From NCBI RefSeq assembly GCF_041080625.1, contig NZ_CP163518.1:7681501-7745500 (forward strand): DNA of 64,000 nucleotides. The letters are read 5' to 3'. How positions within the stretch are numbered: position 1 is the stretch's first letter; each line of letters opens with the position of its first letter. The DNA comes from Streptomyces sp. CG1. GTDB taxonomy: Bacteria > Actinomycetota > Actinomycetes > Streptomycetales > Streptomycetaceae. The position numbers were made by a program, and so were the translations under genes. The notes beneath the pieces were generated by a model. It was given only the letters and a program-made list of their open reading frames with translations. It was not told the DNA's origin and did no database searches. Below are positions 16,945 to 25,719 of the stretch, piece by piece.

Positions 16945-18288
16945 CAGGGCTGATGGTTCCCGCTTGGCGAGATGGACTGATCATGCGCGTGCGTACTGAG
17001 GCGGTCCGAGGTGTCCGGGCTGGAGGCGACGAACGCGACCCCCGATGATCAAGGTTGTCGAAGCCTTTGATCAAGAACACGGGTCGCGTTCGCGTGTCAT
17101 CCTCCCTGATCGGTGTCCTCCAACGCCACCGCGAGGACGTCGACTTGTCCTGCCCACCCGTCGAACTGCCCGACCTGACCTCGTTGTCAACGGTTCTGGA
17201 CCGGCTTCCCGATCCGCGGCGTGTAAGAGGCCGCCGCTACCGGCTGGGCTCTTTGCTTGCCCTGTGCCTACTCGCGGTCCTCGGCGGGGCCACCACACTG
17301 GCCGGCATCGCACGGTTCGCCATCGACTCCACCCCTGAAGTGCGCAAACGGATCGGACTGGATCGTCTTCCGCGCGCCACCACCCTGGGCCGCCTTCTGC
17401 CCCGCATCGACGGCGACGCCCTTGATGACGCCGTGGGCGCCTGGCTTGCCCGGCACTCCCGTGACCCCGTCGAAACCGATCCACCTGAGCTTGTGGGGCT
17501 GGCCGTCGACGGCAAAGCCGTACGCGGCAGCCGCGACGGCGGCAAGAGCGCCATCCACCTGCTCGCCGCCGTCCTGCATGAGAACCAGATGGTGATCTCA
17601 CAGCGGCAGATCGCCGCGAAGAGCAACGAGATCCCCGCCTTCGCCCCGCTTCTGGAACGGCTCGACCTGCGCGGGCACGTCATCACCGCCGACGCGATGC
17701 ACACGCAGACCGATCACGCCGAGCAGATCACCGCCCAGGGCGCCCACTACATCCTGGTCGTGAAAGGGAACCAGAAGAAACTCCGCCGACAGCTGCGGCG
17801 ACTGCCCTGGCGCGAGATGCCGCTCCAGCACCGCACCCGGGACACAAACCACGGCCGCCGCGAGATCCGCCGTCTGAAGGCCTGCACCGTCCAGCCCGGC
17901 CTGCTCTTCCCGCACGCCGTCCAGGCCATCGAGATCAAGCGCCGCCGCACGAACCACAAGACCGGCAAGACTACCGTCAAGACGATCTACGCCATCACCA
18001 GCCTCAGCCCCGCCCAGGCCACCCCGGCCCAACTCGCACAACTGATCCGCGGGCATTGGCAGGTCGAGGCTCTGCACCACGTGAGAGACGTGACCTTCGC
18101 CGAGGACGCCTCCCGCATCCGCACCGGCACCGCTCCCCGAGCCATGGCGACCCTCCGCAACCTCGCCATCGGCCTCATCCGCCAGGCTGGCTGGACAAAC
18201 ATCACCGCCGCCACCGACCACTACCGGTCACGAGCCGACCACGCACTCCAACTACTCGATCTTGAAACCTGAGAACGCATCAGCCCTG
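16945..18288 (+). mobile_element. Intact ISAs1-family insertion sequence
   Basis: The element begins CAGGGCTGATGGTTCC at 16945 and ends with the reverse complement of CAGGGCTGATGCGTTC at 18288, giving 11 identical terminal bases. It encloses one transposase gene. Length 1344 bp suits the family. No convincing 8-10 bp target duplication is visible at the two flanks. Confidence 0.85.
17055..18272 (+). CDS. ISAs1-family transposase
   Basis: 405 residues. The N-terminus [20 protein letters not shown] is the DDE_Tnp_1-associated region of ISAs1 transposases. DDE core landmarks include [41 protein letters not shown] and [27 protein letters not shown]. The frame is uninterrupted, so the enzyme may be active. 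A 160-bp inverted relic of the same element lies at 15824. Confidence 0.93.
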   Translation: MSKPLIKNTGRVRVSSSLIGVLQRHREDVDLSCPPVELPDLTSLSTVLDRLPDPRRVRGRRYRLGSLLALCLLAVLGGATTLAGIARFAIDSTPEVRKRIGLDRLPRATTLGRLLPRIDGDALDDAVGAWLARHSRDPVETDPPELVGLAVDGKAVRGSRDGGKSAIHLLAAVLHENQMVISQRQIAAKSNEIPAFAPLLERLDLRGHVITADAMHTQTDHAEQITAQGAHYILVVKGNQKKLRRQLRRLPWREMPLQHRTRDTNHGRREIRRLKACTVQPGLLFPHAVQAIEIKRRRTNHKTGKTTVKTIYAITSLSPAQATPAQLAQLIRGHWQVEALHHVRDVTFAEDASRIRTGTAPRAMATLRNLAIGLIRQAGWTNITAATDHYRSRADHALQLLDLET

Positions 18289-18456
18289 CGTGCGAGGCGG
18301 ATGCTGCGGGTGATGGAGAGTCGGTCGGCGTCGAGTTGGGGGGCTCGTGGCGTTGGAGTGACCGTAGTCGCGGGAGGCTCGAGGTGGGATACTGGATCTC
18401 GAAAGATCCTTCTGCCGGCCTTGGCGATTCGCTGACCCCGGCAGCGAGGGGAGGCG

Positions 18457-19341
18457 ATGTCGACGATGTGTCGCACGCAATTTTTCGTCGAGAGAACCGA
18501 CCGAATCACCGATGGCACACCCAAGCCACAGAGCAAGCTGCGCAAGCTGGGAAAAAGTCTCTGTATCACCAGAGAAGATCTGCATCTCACAGGAAAAGCT
18601 CTGGGCCGCACCTTTACCCCCGTAAGGGTGCTTCGCGGCTTGACGATCGTGTTCGCAGTCCTGCTATTTGCAATGCTCGCGGATACCTTCTACACCAGCG
18701 CGATAGCACACACTCAGAACCTGGTCGCTTCGGTCATCGCGGTTTTCGGTACCCTGGCTCTGGCATTCCTTGCACTGGCGAGCCCAGGCGCATTGGAGGA
18801 ACTCTCATTCGGCCCATTCAAGGCAAAATGGCGGATCAAGGAGCTCGAAACCAGAGTCGAGTCACTCCAGTTGGCCGTCCTCAGCCTGCTCACATGCCAT
18901 GAGCGGAGTCACCTGGAGAAACTGTCCGGGGAGGAAAGGGGCGATGGCGTGCAGTGCCGAGATTCGATGTACCGGGAACTGGACCACCTTCGAGCACTCG
19001 GGTATTTGAAATCGCGCCAGGGTTCGCAGGGGCTAATAGATATGAAGAACGAGTTCGAACACCGGGAGGGTGAGTGGCTCCACCTTAAAAAGTACGTGCA
19101 AATTACAGCCTTGGGCCGGAAATACCTGGAACTTTATGCAAGCTGGGCTCCAAAAATCTATGTCACTTCCGCAGGCGAGGTGAGGATCGGCGGGAAGCGC
19201 TACGGGTCGGCTAAGGACTGGCCGGAGATCGTGGACTTCGCTTCCCAGGCCGGCTTGATGAGCGAGCCGTCCTGGGAGGATCTGCAAGGCAGACCCCCGG
19301 AGCGCTTGAGGCCCCCTGAGCAGCTGAGTGCCTCCCAATGA
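18457..19341 (+). CDS. Two-helix membrane protein with coiled coil and winged-helix-like tail
   Basis: 294 residues from ATG with a strong GAGGGGAGG ribosome site. Two transmembrane helices (about 60-84 and 88-112) are joined by a short outer loop. A coiled-coil segment (about 120-145) follows. The C-terminal cytoplasmic part holds MYRELDHLRALGYLKSR and VQITALGRKYLELY, the pattern of winged-helix domains in which a turn with LTxLGR closes the wing. A membrane-bound regulator or sensor fits. Its stop overlaps the GH13 gene start (ATGA), implying a coupled function. Codon use is less GC-biased than neighbours. Family not recognised. Confidence 0.75.
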   Translation: MSTMCRTQFFVERTDRITDGTPKPQSKLRKLGKSLCITREDLHLTGKALGRTFTPVRVLRGLTIVFAVLLFAMLADTFYTSAIAHTQNLVASVIAVFGTLALAFLALASPGALEELSFGPFKAKWRIKELETRVESLQLAVLSLLTCHERSHLEKLSGEERGDGVQCRDSMYRELDHLRALGYLKSRQGSQGLIDMKNEFEHREGEWLHLKKYVQITALGRKYLELYASWAPKIYVTSAGEVRIGGKRYGSAKDWPEIVDFASQAGLMSEPSWEDLQGRPPERLRPPEQLSASQ

Positions 19342-21137
19342 GTGCCGACCCACTCCCCAGCATGGGTGCCACCGCCCTCTCGCACGGCACCGCGTTCCGG
19401 GTTTGGGCTCCGAACGCCGAGGCTGTGGGCGTCGCCGGATCGTTCGACGGCTGGGCCGTGGTGCATCCGATGACCGCCGAGAAAGGCGGCTACTGGTCCA
19501 TACAGCTGGCGGTAGCTCGGCCGGGCGACGAGTACAAGTACCTCGTCACCCCCGCCCAAGGCGCCGCGAAGTGGAAGATCGACCCGTACGCGCGCAGGCT
19601 AACCAGCTCAGTCGGCAACGCCGTGATCGATACCACGGAGTTCTCGCACTTCGACTGGGGCGCAGACCCCTGGCACTGCCCAACCTGGGACGAGCTCGTC
19701 ATCTACGAGCTGCACGTCGGCACCTTCAGCCGCGGCGCTGGACGCGCGCCCGGGCGACTGTGCAACGTGGTCGAGCGACTGGACGAGTTGGCAGAGCTCG
19801 GGGTGACAGCAATCGAGCTGATGCCGGTCACCGAGTACGCCGGAGAGTCCTCCTGGGGCTACAACCCGGTGTCAGCGTTTGCGGTGTCGGCCGATTACGG
19901 CTCCCCGAGCGAGCTGAAGGCCCTGGTCAGGGCGGCCCATGCGCACGGCCTTGCCGTGCTGGGCGATGTCGTCTGCAACCACCTCGGACCGGACGACCTC
20001 GACGAGGGGCTGCGCCGCTTCGACGGCTGGTACGAGAACGATGGCGACGGCATCTACTTCTACAACGACGAGCGCCGCGAGTCGGGCTGGGGTCCGCGCC
20101 CCGACTATGGCCGGGCTGAAGTCCGCCGGTATCTGCGCGACAGCGCGCTGTCCTGGCTGGAGGAGTACCGCATGGACGGCCTGCGCTGGGACGCCACCGC
20201 GCGTATCCGCAACGTCGATGGCGACGACGCCCCCGTCGAGCTTCCCGACGGCTGGGCCCTGATGCGTTGGGTCAACGACGAGATCAACGCCCGCCAGCCG
20301 TGGAAGATCAGCATCGCGGAGGATCTGCAGGACGACCCCGCCATTACTACCGCCACCCCGGCGGGTGCCGGCTTCGACTCCCAGTGGGACGCCGGGTTCG
20401 CCCACGTGCTCCGCTCGGCGCTCACCGCCACGCAGGACTGCGAACGCAGCATGGCCCAAGTGCGCGCCGTGGTCGAGCACCGGCTGGGCGGAAACGCGCT
20501 GGCCCGTGTCGTCTACACCGAGTCCCACGACACCGCGGCCCAGGCCCATGGGCGCCTGTCCGACGCGATCTGGCCGGGTAACGCCCACAGTTGGTACGCC
20601 AAGAAGCGCACCACACTCGGCGCCGCGACGTTGCTGACCGCACCTGGGATACCGATGCTCTTCCAGGGACAGGAGTTCCTGGAGGACCGGACATTCGACG
20701 ACCGCACCCCGCTCGATTGGGGCAAGCGCGGGCGCCACCGCGGCATCGTCCAGCTTTACACGGACCTCATCGCACTTCGGCGCAACCGCGACCACACCAC
20801 CGCCGGCCTGCGAGGTGACCAGGTCGACGTGTACCACTGCAATGACGCCGACAAGGTCATCGCCTTCCACCGGTACGGGCAGGGCGGCCCACGCGACAGC
20901 ACCATCGTCGTCCTCAACTTCGGCAACCGCCGCTACGACTGCTATCGGATCGGGCTGCCCCGTGCAGGAGGCTGGCGCGTCCGGTTCAACAGTGACTGGG
21001 CAGGCTACGACCCGGAGTTCGACAACTCGCCCAGCCTCGACACCCACGCAGACGGAATCGCGCAAGATGGGCAGCCATGCTCGGGTGCTGTCGGCGTCGG
21101 CCCCTACAGCGCCGTCACCCTGTCGCAGGACGCCTGA
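19338..21137 (+). CDS. GH13 alpha-glucan enzyme (branching-enzyme-like) with N-terminal CBM48
   Basis: 599 residues. CBM48 at about 10-95 (FRVWAPNAEAVGVAGSFDGW), then the TIM barrel with region I GDVVCNH, region II GLRWDATARI (nucleophile Asp), region III SIAEDL (acid Glu) and region IV YTESHD. The combination of IAED and YxESHD is typical of 1,4-alpha-glucan branching enzymes, and a C-terminal all-beta domain follows. There is no signal peptide, so it acts on cytoplasmic glucan, branching or trimming glycogen-like polymer. It is shorter than housekeeping GlgB and lies in an accessory region, coupled to a membrane protein gene. A trehalohydrolase-like activity is the main alternative. Confidence 0.88.
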   Translation: MSADPLPSMGATALSHGTAFRVWAPNAEAVGVAGSFDGWAVVHPMTAEKGGYWSIQLAVARPGDEYKYLVTPAQGAAKWKIDPYARRLTSSVGNAVIDTTEFSHFDWGADPWHCPTWDELVIYELHVGTFSRGAGRAPGRLCNVVERLDELAELGVTAIELMPVTEYAGESSWGYNPVSAFAVSADYGSPSELKALVRAAHAHGLAVLGDVVCNHLGPDDLDEGLRRFDGWYENDGDGIYFYNDERRESGWGPRPDYGRAEVRRYLRDSALSWLEEYRMDGLRWDATARIRNVDGDDAPVELPDGWALMRWVNDEINARQPWKISIAEDLQDDPAITTATPAGAGFDSQWDAGFAHVLRSALTATQDCERSMAQVRAVVEHRLGGNALARVVYTESHDTAAQAHGRLSDAIWPGNAHSWYAKKRTTLGAATLLTAPGIPMLFQGQEFLEDRTFDDRTPLDWGKRGRHRGIVQLYTDLIALRRNRDHTTAGLRGDQVDVYHCNDADKVIAFHRYGQGGPRDSTIVVLNFGNRRYDCYRIGLPRAGGWRVRFNSDWAGYDPEFDNSPSLDTHADGIAQDGQPCSGAVGVGPYSAVTLSQDA

Positions 21138-22014
21138 GGAAGCAGCGGCGCAGGCGGGCTGCGGAGGACGATTATGAATGGCAGACAGCGCGCGGCGTCC
21201 CCTTGACGCTGACGGCGTCGAGCCCGAGGGCGGTGAGCAGTACGACGAGGTCGCCGACCCGCTCACCGGGACTGTCCGGCTCTGCGCGAAGCTGCGACAC
21301 GTGCATTTTCCACCCGAGTAACCTCATGAACCTGCAGCTCGGCCGCGTCGCGGACATGGTCACCCCGGCGCTGCAAGCTGAGGGGAACGTGGTCCGCCAC
21401 GTCACTCTGGGCACCGAGGCGCCGGCGATTTGCCGGGGCTTCGTCGACGGCCCCGATCAGGGCCGAAGCCTCGTCCTCCGCCTGGCCTGCGCGTTGGACA
21501 CGCTGCGAGAGATCTCCCCGCCATGACGGCCGCGCCGGGAGTCTTGGGGCCGGGCACACGCCTGCTGGCCGGGCAGCTCGCTCTCGGTGGCTCCCTGAAC
21601 GCTCTCACGGAGCGGCATCCGCCTGGCGACCGGCAGCACTGCCTCGCACGCCCTGCGTCGCACTGCCACCGAGCTGGACACCGCACGCGCGGTCCGGCGA
21701 CGCTGGCTGCGAGCTACGCGCCCTGCGCGGCCTATTTCCTGCAGGGCTTGAAGAAGCCGTCGCGCCGAGCCCCAGGTTCACCAAGCAATGCCACAGGGGC
21801 GGTCAAGGTCATGTCAAGTCGGCTCGACTGGGCAAACGAGACCTCGCACCCCGCCGTCTTGGCTCGTGGCGCCCAACAACCTTTGAATATAGGGAAGTTG
21901 GTGGATGCCGGTTGTCGCTGGCTGAGAGGGGGGCGGGGATCCGATCGCCAGCTGGCTGTAAAGGAACCTTGTGGTTTCTGTGTGTGCTGTGTCTAATGAT
22001 CAGGCGCTCGGCGA
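21138..22014. other. Degenerate intergenic region with coding fragments
   Basis: Several short coding-like fragments occur in different frames. DADGVEPEGGEQYDEVADPL ends at a TAA near 21321, then comes the 66-residue frame at 21326, then helical fragments such as STASHALRRTATELDTARAV near 21615-21700. They look like a decayed small operon. From 21760 to 22014 I see no coding sequence; this part should hold the promoter of the next operon. Confidence 0.5.
21326..21526 (+). CDS. Small hypothetical protein (66 aa)
   Basis: A short frame from ATG, MNLQLGRVADMVTPALQAEG to LACALDTLREISPP, with a plausible helical end and family-like amphipathic pattern. It overlaps the following ATG (ATGA). No clear ribosome site and no recognised family. 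It sits among broken fragments and may itself be a relic. Confidence 0.35.
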   Translation: MNLQLGRVADMVTPALQAEGNVVRHVTLGTEAPAICRGFVDGPDQGRSLVLRLACALDTLREISPP

Positions 22015-22030
22015 GGTGGACTAGACCAAT
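22015..22030 (+). promoter_or_regulatory. Candidate DasR-responsive element (dre)
   Basis: GGTGGACTAGACCAAT matches the 16-bp DasR consensus (A/G)TGGTCTAGACCA-T at 13 positions, with an intact TAGACCA half. It lies about 100 bp upstream of the I36-like gene. DasR represses chitin/GlcNAc-linked and developmental genes in Streptomyces. The match is read from sequence; regulation is inference. Confidence 0.45.
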
Positions 22031-22127
22031 CCAACTCCGCCGTGAACGCACGCACAAGCGGGGGGAATCGCTTTGGCGCATGTACCGCGTTGCCTCCGCA
22101 CTCCATGCATTGACATGAGGGGGGCTC

Positions 22128-22637
22128 ATGCGTCTCAGGAAGTTGGGTGTCGTCGCTGCTGCTCTGGCGACCGTTGGATCGGCTCTTCTGTACGGGGCCG
22201 GTCCGGCCTCCGCGGACATCATCGGCACGAAGCGCGTCAGTGACAACTGCGTCATCGACGGCTGTTCCCAGGGCGACTTGTACATCTACTACCACTCGGT
22301 CGCCAATTCCGGGGAAGGCAACCCGTCGGGCAGCTTTGCCCAGTTCTACGGAAACGTCTACGACCAGGGCTCCGAGGATGTGCCTGCCAGAGGCACGAAC
22401 GTCTTCTGGCGGTACCTGTTCGTGTATTACTCGGGGTACGGCGACGGGTCGGGGCAGGGGGTCAAGAACAATGCGGCCGCGGCCGACAACTGCTCGTCCA
22501 CGGACGGGTACCGCATCTACTACAACTCCGGCTTCACCGGGCACTCGCAGTCCATTCCGCACTACTTCGGCTGCGGTTCCAGCACCAACCTCGACTCCAC
22601 GCTGAAGAACAACAATGCCTCTTCCCATTTCGCGTAG
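22128..22637 (+). CDS. Secreted peptidase-inhibitor I36-like protein
   Basis: 169 residues with a Sec signal (MRLRKLGVVAAALATVGSALL, cleavage after ASA) and a mature beta-rich domain containing SFAQFYGNVYDQ, QGVKNNAAAADNC and YRIYYNSGFTGHSQ. This layout, with paired NNA-type turns and Tyr-rich strands, resembles the I36 inhibitor/betagamma-crystallin-like small secreted proteins of Streptomyces. Four Cys residues suggest two disulfides. GGGG lies about 8 bp before the start. Its last codons overlap the following lipoprotein gene by 23 bp, so it heads the operon. Actual protease inhibition is not shown by sequence. Confidence 0.7.
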   Translation: MRLRKLGVVAAALATVGSALLYGAGPASADIIGTKRVSDNCVIDGCSQGDLYIYYHSVANSGEGNPSGSFAQFYGNVYDQGSEDVPARGTNVFWRYLFVYYSGYGDGSGQGVKNNAAAADNCSSTDGYRIYYNSGFTGHSQSIPHYFGCGSSTNLDSTLKNNNASSHFA

Positions 22638-23592
22638 CAGCGGACGGGCACGGCGGCTCGCGGCTCTGGCCGCGGCCGTCGCGGCGGCCGCCGTGTTGAC
22701 GTCCTGTTCCTCGTCACCGTCCGCCCCCTCTTCCTCGAGCGGAACGCCCGGCGGACAGGCCGCGGCCGGGGGCGACACCTCGAAGTGGCCGAAGGCGGTC
22801 ATGGATACTGGGCTTGTCAAGGGCATGACGCTTCCACTGCAGCAGTACATGCAGACGTACCAGGACTCTGTCGTGATCGAGCGTGCCGCCCGGAGCCTGG
22901 AGACGCAGTGCCTGGCTGGCTACGGGTTCACGGTCACGTTTCCGCCGGCAGGAGTGAACCCGCCGCCGAACGCGGACGACTCGAACATGCCGCGCCGGTA
23001 CGGCATCAGCGATCCCGTGGCAGCTGCCAAGTACGGGTACGAGTTGCCACCGGACACCACGGAGCACCCCCAGCCGCCGAAGCTGTCCCCTGCGGCGATC
23101 GCTGTGTTGACCGGGCGCAAGGCGCTGGATCCGCGAGCCGAGGAGGCGCCGTCCACCTACCAGGGCAAGAAGGTCCCGAAGGGTGGTTGTGAGCAGGCGT
23201 CGTTCGACAAGCTCGGGGCCCGTATCGACTTCACGCTGCCGTCTCATCTGGACCACGACAGCCTGGTGAAGTCGCAGGAGGACCCCCGCGTGCAGAAGGC
23301 CCTGACGGCGTGGTCGGGATGCATGAAGTCCAAGGGATACACCGTGGCCGACCCGTACGCCGCGGTGGGCCTGGTCCCCGGGAGCGGTAGTGGCTCCGCG
23401 TCACAGAAGGAGATCACTCTGGCGCTGGCGGACATCGGCTGCAAGCAGAAGACCGACCTTGTGCGCATCTGGCATGGCGTCGACGCCGCGATTCAGCAGC
23501 GGCAGGTGGAGCAGAACCAGCTCGCCCTGCAGCAGCTCAAGGAGAAGAACAGCGGGGCGGTCAAGGCAGCCGAGGCGGCGCTGCGTGACTAG
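22615..23592 (+). CDS. Lipoprotein of an ABC-transport operon
   Basis: 325 residues. Signal peptide with lipobox LTSC near residue 30, followed by a Ser/Pro/Gly linker and a helical, Cys-containing body with a C-terminal helix rich in Gln/Glu (RQVEQNQLALQQLKEKN). It is probably anchored outside the membrane. It overlaps the I36-like gene upstream and the adaptor gene downstream by 8 bp. Such lipoproteins often sit before MacA-like adaptors in actinobacteria; a role in presenting substrate to the transporter is inferred. Confidence 0.8.
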   Translation: MPLPISRSSGRARRLAALAAAVAAAAVLTSCSSSPSAPSSSSGTPGGQAAAGGDTSKWPKAVMDTGLVKGMTLPLQQYMQTYQDSVVIERAARSLETQCLAGYGFTVTFPPAGVNPPPNADDSNMPRRYGISDPVAAAKYGYELPPDTTEHPQPPKLSPAAIAVLTGRKALDPRAEEAPSTYQGKKVPKGGCEQASFDKLGARIDFTLPSHLDHDSLVKSQEDPRVQKALTAWSGCMKSKGYTVADPYAAVGLVPGSGSGSASQKEITLALADIGCKQKTDLVRIWHGVDAAIQQRQVEQNQLALQQLKEKNSGAVKAAEAALRD

Positions 23593-25033
23593 GACACCGG
23601 ACACCACGGCGGAGGCGGACGACGGGACGTCTTCGGCTGTTCAAGGGCTGGCCCGGCGCCGTCGGGTGCTGGGCGCGGCAGTGGTCTCGGCCCTTGTCGT
23701 ATCGGGGCTGGGGCTTGGGGCCTCCCAAGTCATCAAGTCGCCCGCGCAGGCGGCCGCCGACACGGCGCCCCCGCCGCCCAGCGTGCTGACCGCCTCTGTG
23801 GAGCGGCGCGTGCTGCGGGACTCGGTGATCATTCGCGGCACGGTGGCTGCCTCGCAGACCGTTCAGATCGCACCGTCGGGCTCCCGGCAGGAGGGCGCCG
23901 GAGCCCCGGTGGTCACCAAGGTCAACGTGCAGGCGGGGGATACCTTCCGCCCAGGACGCCCGCTGTTGGAGATCTCCGGCCGTCCCGTCATCGCTTTGAA
24001 GGGAGCGCTGCCGGTCTACCGGGACCTCAAACCGGGCACCGAGGGCGACGACGTCGCCCAACTCCAGAAGGCCCTGGCCGACACGGGCCACCCCGCGGCG
24101 GGTGACCGGATCGGCTTCTTCGGGCCCGGCACCAAGGCCGCTCTGAACGCCCTTTACCGCAGCATCGGTTACGATCCGCTGCCCGCCGTCCCGGACAGCG
24201 AGAACACGGTGACGAGCGCACAGGATGCCGTGACCGAGGCCCAACGCCACCTGCAGGACGTCCAGTCCACCGGCCACAGCACCGCCGCGCCAGGCCAAGA
24301 CGGCAAGGCCGGCGCGGAGGGCGTGACCGGTGACCGTTCCGTGGACGTGAGCCGTGCGCGTGAGGACCTGCAGCGGGCCGAGACGAAACTCGCCGAAGCC
24401 AAGGACAAGAGCGGTCCCATGCTGCCCACTTCGGAAGTGGTGTATGTGAAGGGGTTCCCCGCCCGGGTGGACGAGGTAGAGGCCAGTGTCGGCAGTCAGG
24501 TGTCCGGAACCGTGATGACGGTCTCGGCCGGCCAGCTCGTCGTGCGGGGTTTCCTCTCCCGCGAGCAGCACACTCTGATACGGCCTGGGCAGCGAGTCCA
24601 GATCCTGTCCGAACTCGACGGCACCACGGCCACGGCCACAGTGCGATCCGTCGCGGCCACCGTGACCCGCTCCCAGGCCGACGGCCAGGGGCAGGACGGG
24701 CATTCCGCCCCGGCAGGCGACACCTCTCAGGGCTTCGCCGTGACCGTGGCACCCGACAAGGCGCTCCCGGTGTCGCTGGACGGGCAGGACGTACGGCTGA
24801 CCATTGAGACCGCCGCCACCAGCAACAGGGTCCTCGTCGTGCCCGTGACCGCGATCTCCGCGGGCGCCGACGGCTCCACCGCGGTGACCGTCGCTGCAGG
24901 TGGTGACCGCCGTCGCCGCGTGCCCGTGGTCACCGGGGCGTCCGGCGACGGGTACGTGGAGGTTCGCCCCGTACCGCAGGCGCGGCTGGGCGTAGGGGAG
25001 AAGGTCATCACCGGCATCGGTGGTTCACGGTGA
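23585..25033 (+). CDS. MacA/HlyD-like adaptor with peptidoglycan-binding insert
   Basis: 482 residues from GTG overlapping the lipoprotein stop. One N-terminal membrane helix (about 27-50), then a barrel-sandwich half (VLTASVERRVLRDSVIIRGT), a PG_binding_1 domain (DDVAQLQKALADTGHPAAGD to FGPGTKAALNALY, about 155-195), a coiled coil (AREDLQRAETKLAEAKD) and the returning sandwich and beta-barrel. It is the periplasmic-adaptor equivalent used by Gram-positive MacB-type exporters, with the inserted domain able to grip the cell wall. Overlaps the ATPase gene by 4 bp. Confidence 0.88.
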   Translation: MTRTPDTTAEADDGTSSAVQGLARRRRVLGAAVVSALVVSGLGLGASQVIKSPAQAAADTAPPPPSVLTASVERRVLRDSVIIRGTVAASQTVQIAPSGSRQEGAGAPVVTKVNVQAGDTFRPGRPLLEISGRPVIALKGALPVYRDLKPGTEGDDVAQLQKALADTGHPAAGDRIGFFGPGTKAALNALYRSIGYDPLPAVPDSENTVTSAQDAVTEAQRHLQDVQSTGHSTAAPGQDGKAGAEGVTGDRSVDVSRAREDLQRAETKLAEAKDKSGPMLPTSEVVYVKGFPARVDEVEASVGSQVSGTVMTVSAGQLVVRGFLSREQHTLIRPGQRVQILSELDGTTATATVRSVAATVTRSQADGQGQDGHSAPAGDTSQGFAVTVAPDKALPVSLDGQDVRLTIETAATSNRVLVVPVTAISAGADGSTAVTVAAGGDRRRRVPVVTGASGDGYVEVRPVPQARLGVGEKVITGIGGSR

Positions 25034-25719
25034 CGACACCGGTGATCACGCTCCGCGGGACGGCGCTCACCTATCCCGGCCCGCCTCCTGTGGCCGCGCT
25101 TCAGCCCTGCGACCTGACCGTTCATCACGGGGACTTCGTCACGGTAGTCGGCCCGTCAGGGTCTGGTAAGTCGACGTTCCTGAACATCGTGGGCCTGCTG
25201 GACTCGCCGACCGAGGGCTGTTACCTCCTCGACGGGATCGACACCGGCCGTCTCGACGACCCCGCGCGTTCGGCGCTGCGCGGACGACGGGTGGGCTTCG
25301 TCTTCCAGGCCTTCCATCTGTTGCCCCACCGCAGCGCGCTGGAGAACGTGCAACTCGCCCTCGTCTACCAGCGGGTGCCCCGCCGTGAGCGGGCGGAGCG
25401 AGCCCGCGAGGCGCTGGAGCGGGTTGGGCTCGGCCACCGGATCCACGCGCTTCCCACGACCCTGTCGGGTGGCGAGCGGCAGCGCGTCGCCATCGCTCGC
25501 GCCCTGGCCGGACAGCCCTCCCTGTTGCTGTGCGATGAGCCGACCGGCAACCTGGACACCGCCACTGCAGCCCAAGTCCTCGACCTGCTCGAGGAACTGA
25601 ACGCGGGCGGAGTCACCGTCGTCGTCATCACCCACGACCCTGTGGTCGCCCAGCGCGGTACCCGCATCCTGCACATCCGTGACGGGATCCTCCATGAGAT
25701 GGCGGAGGTTTCGTCGTGA
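25030..25719 (+). CDS. ABC transporter ATPase (MacB/LolD type)
   Basis: 229 residues. Walker A GPSGSGKS, Q-loop FVFQAFHLL, signature LSGGERQRVAIARAL, Walker B LLLCDEPTGNLD and switch His in VVITHD are all intact. The EPTGNLDT form is typical of lipoprotein/antimicrobial MacB-LolD exporters. It overlaps adaptor and permease genes by 4 bp each, so the three are made together. Confidence 0.95.
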   Translation: MTTPVITLRGTALTYPGPPPVAALQPCDLTVHHGDFVTVVGPSGSGKSTFLNIVGLLDSPTEGCYLLDGIDTGRLDDPARSALRGRRVGFVFQAFHLLPHRSALENVQLALVYQRVPRRERAERAREALERVGLGHRIHALPTTLSGGERQRVAIARALAGQPSLLLCDEPTGNLDTATAAQVLDLLEELNAGGVTVVVITHDPVVAQRGTRILHIRDGILHEMAEVSS

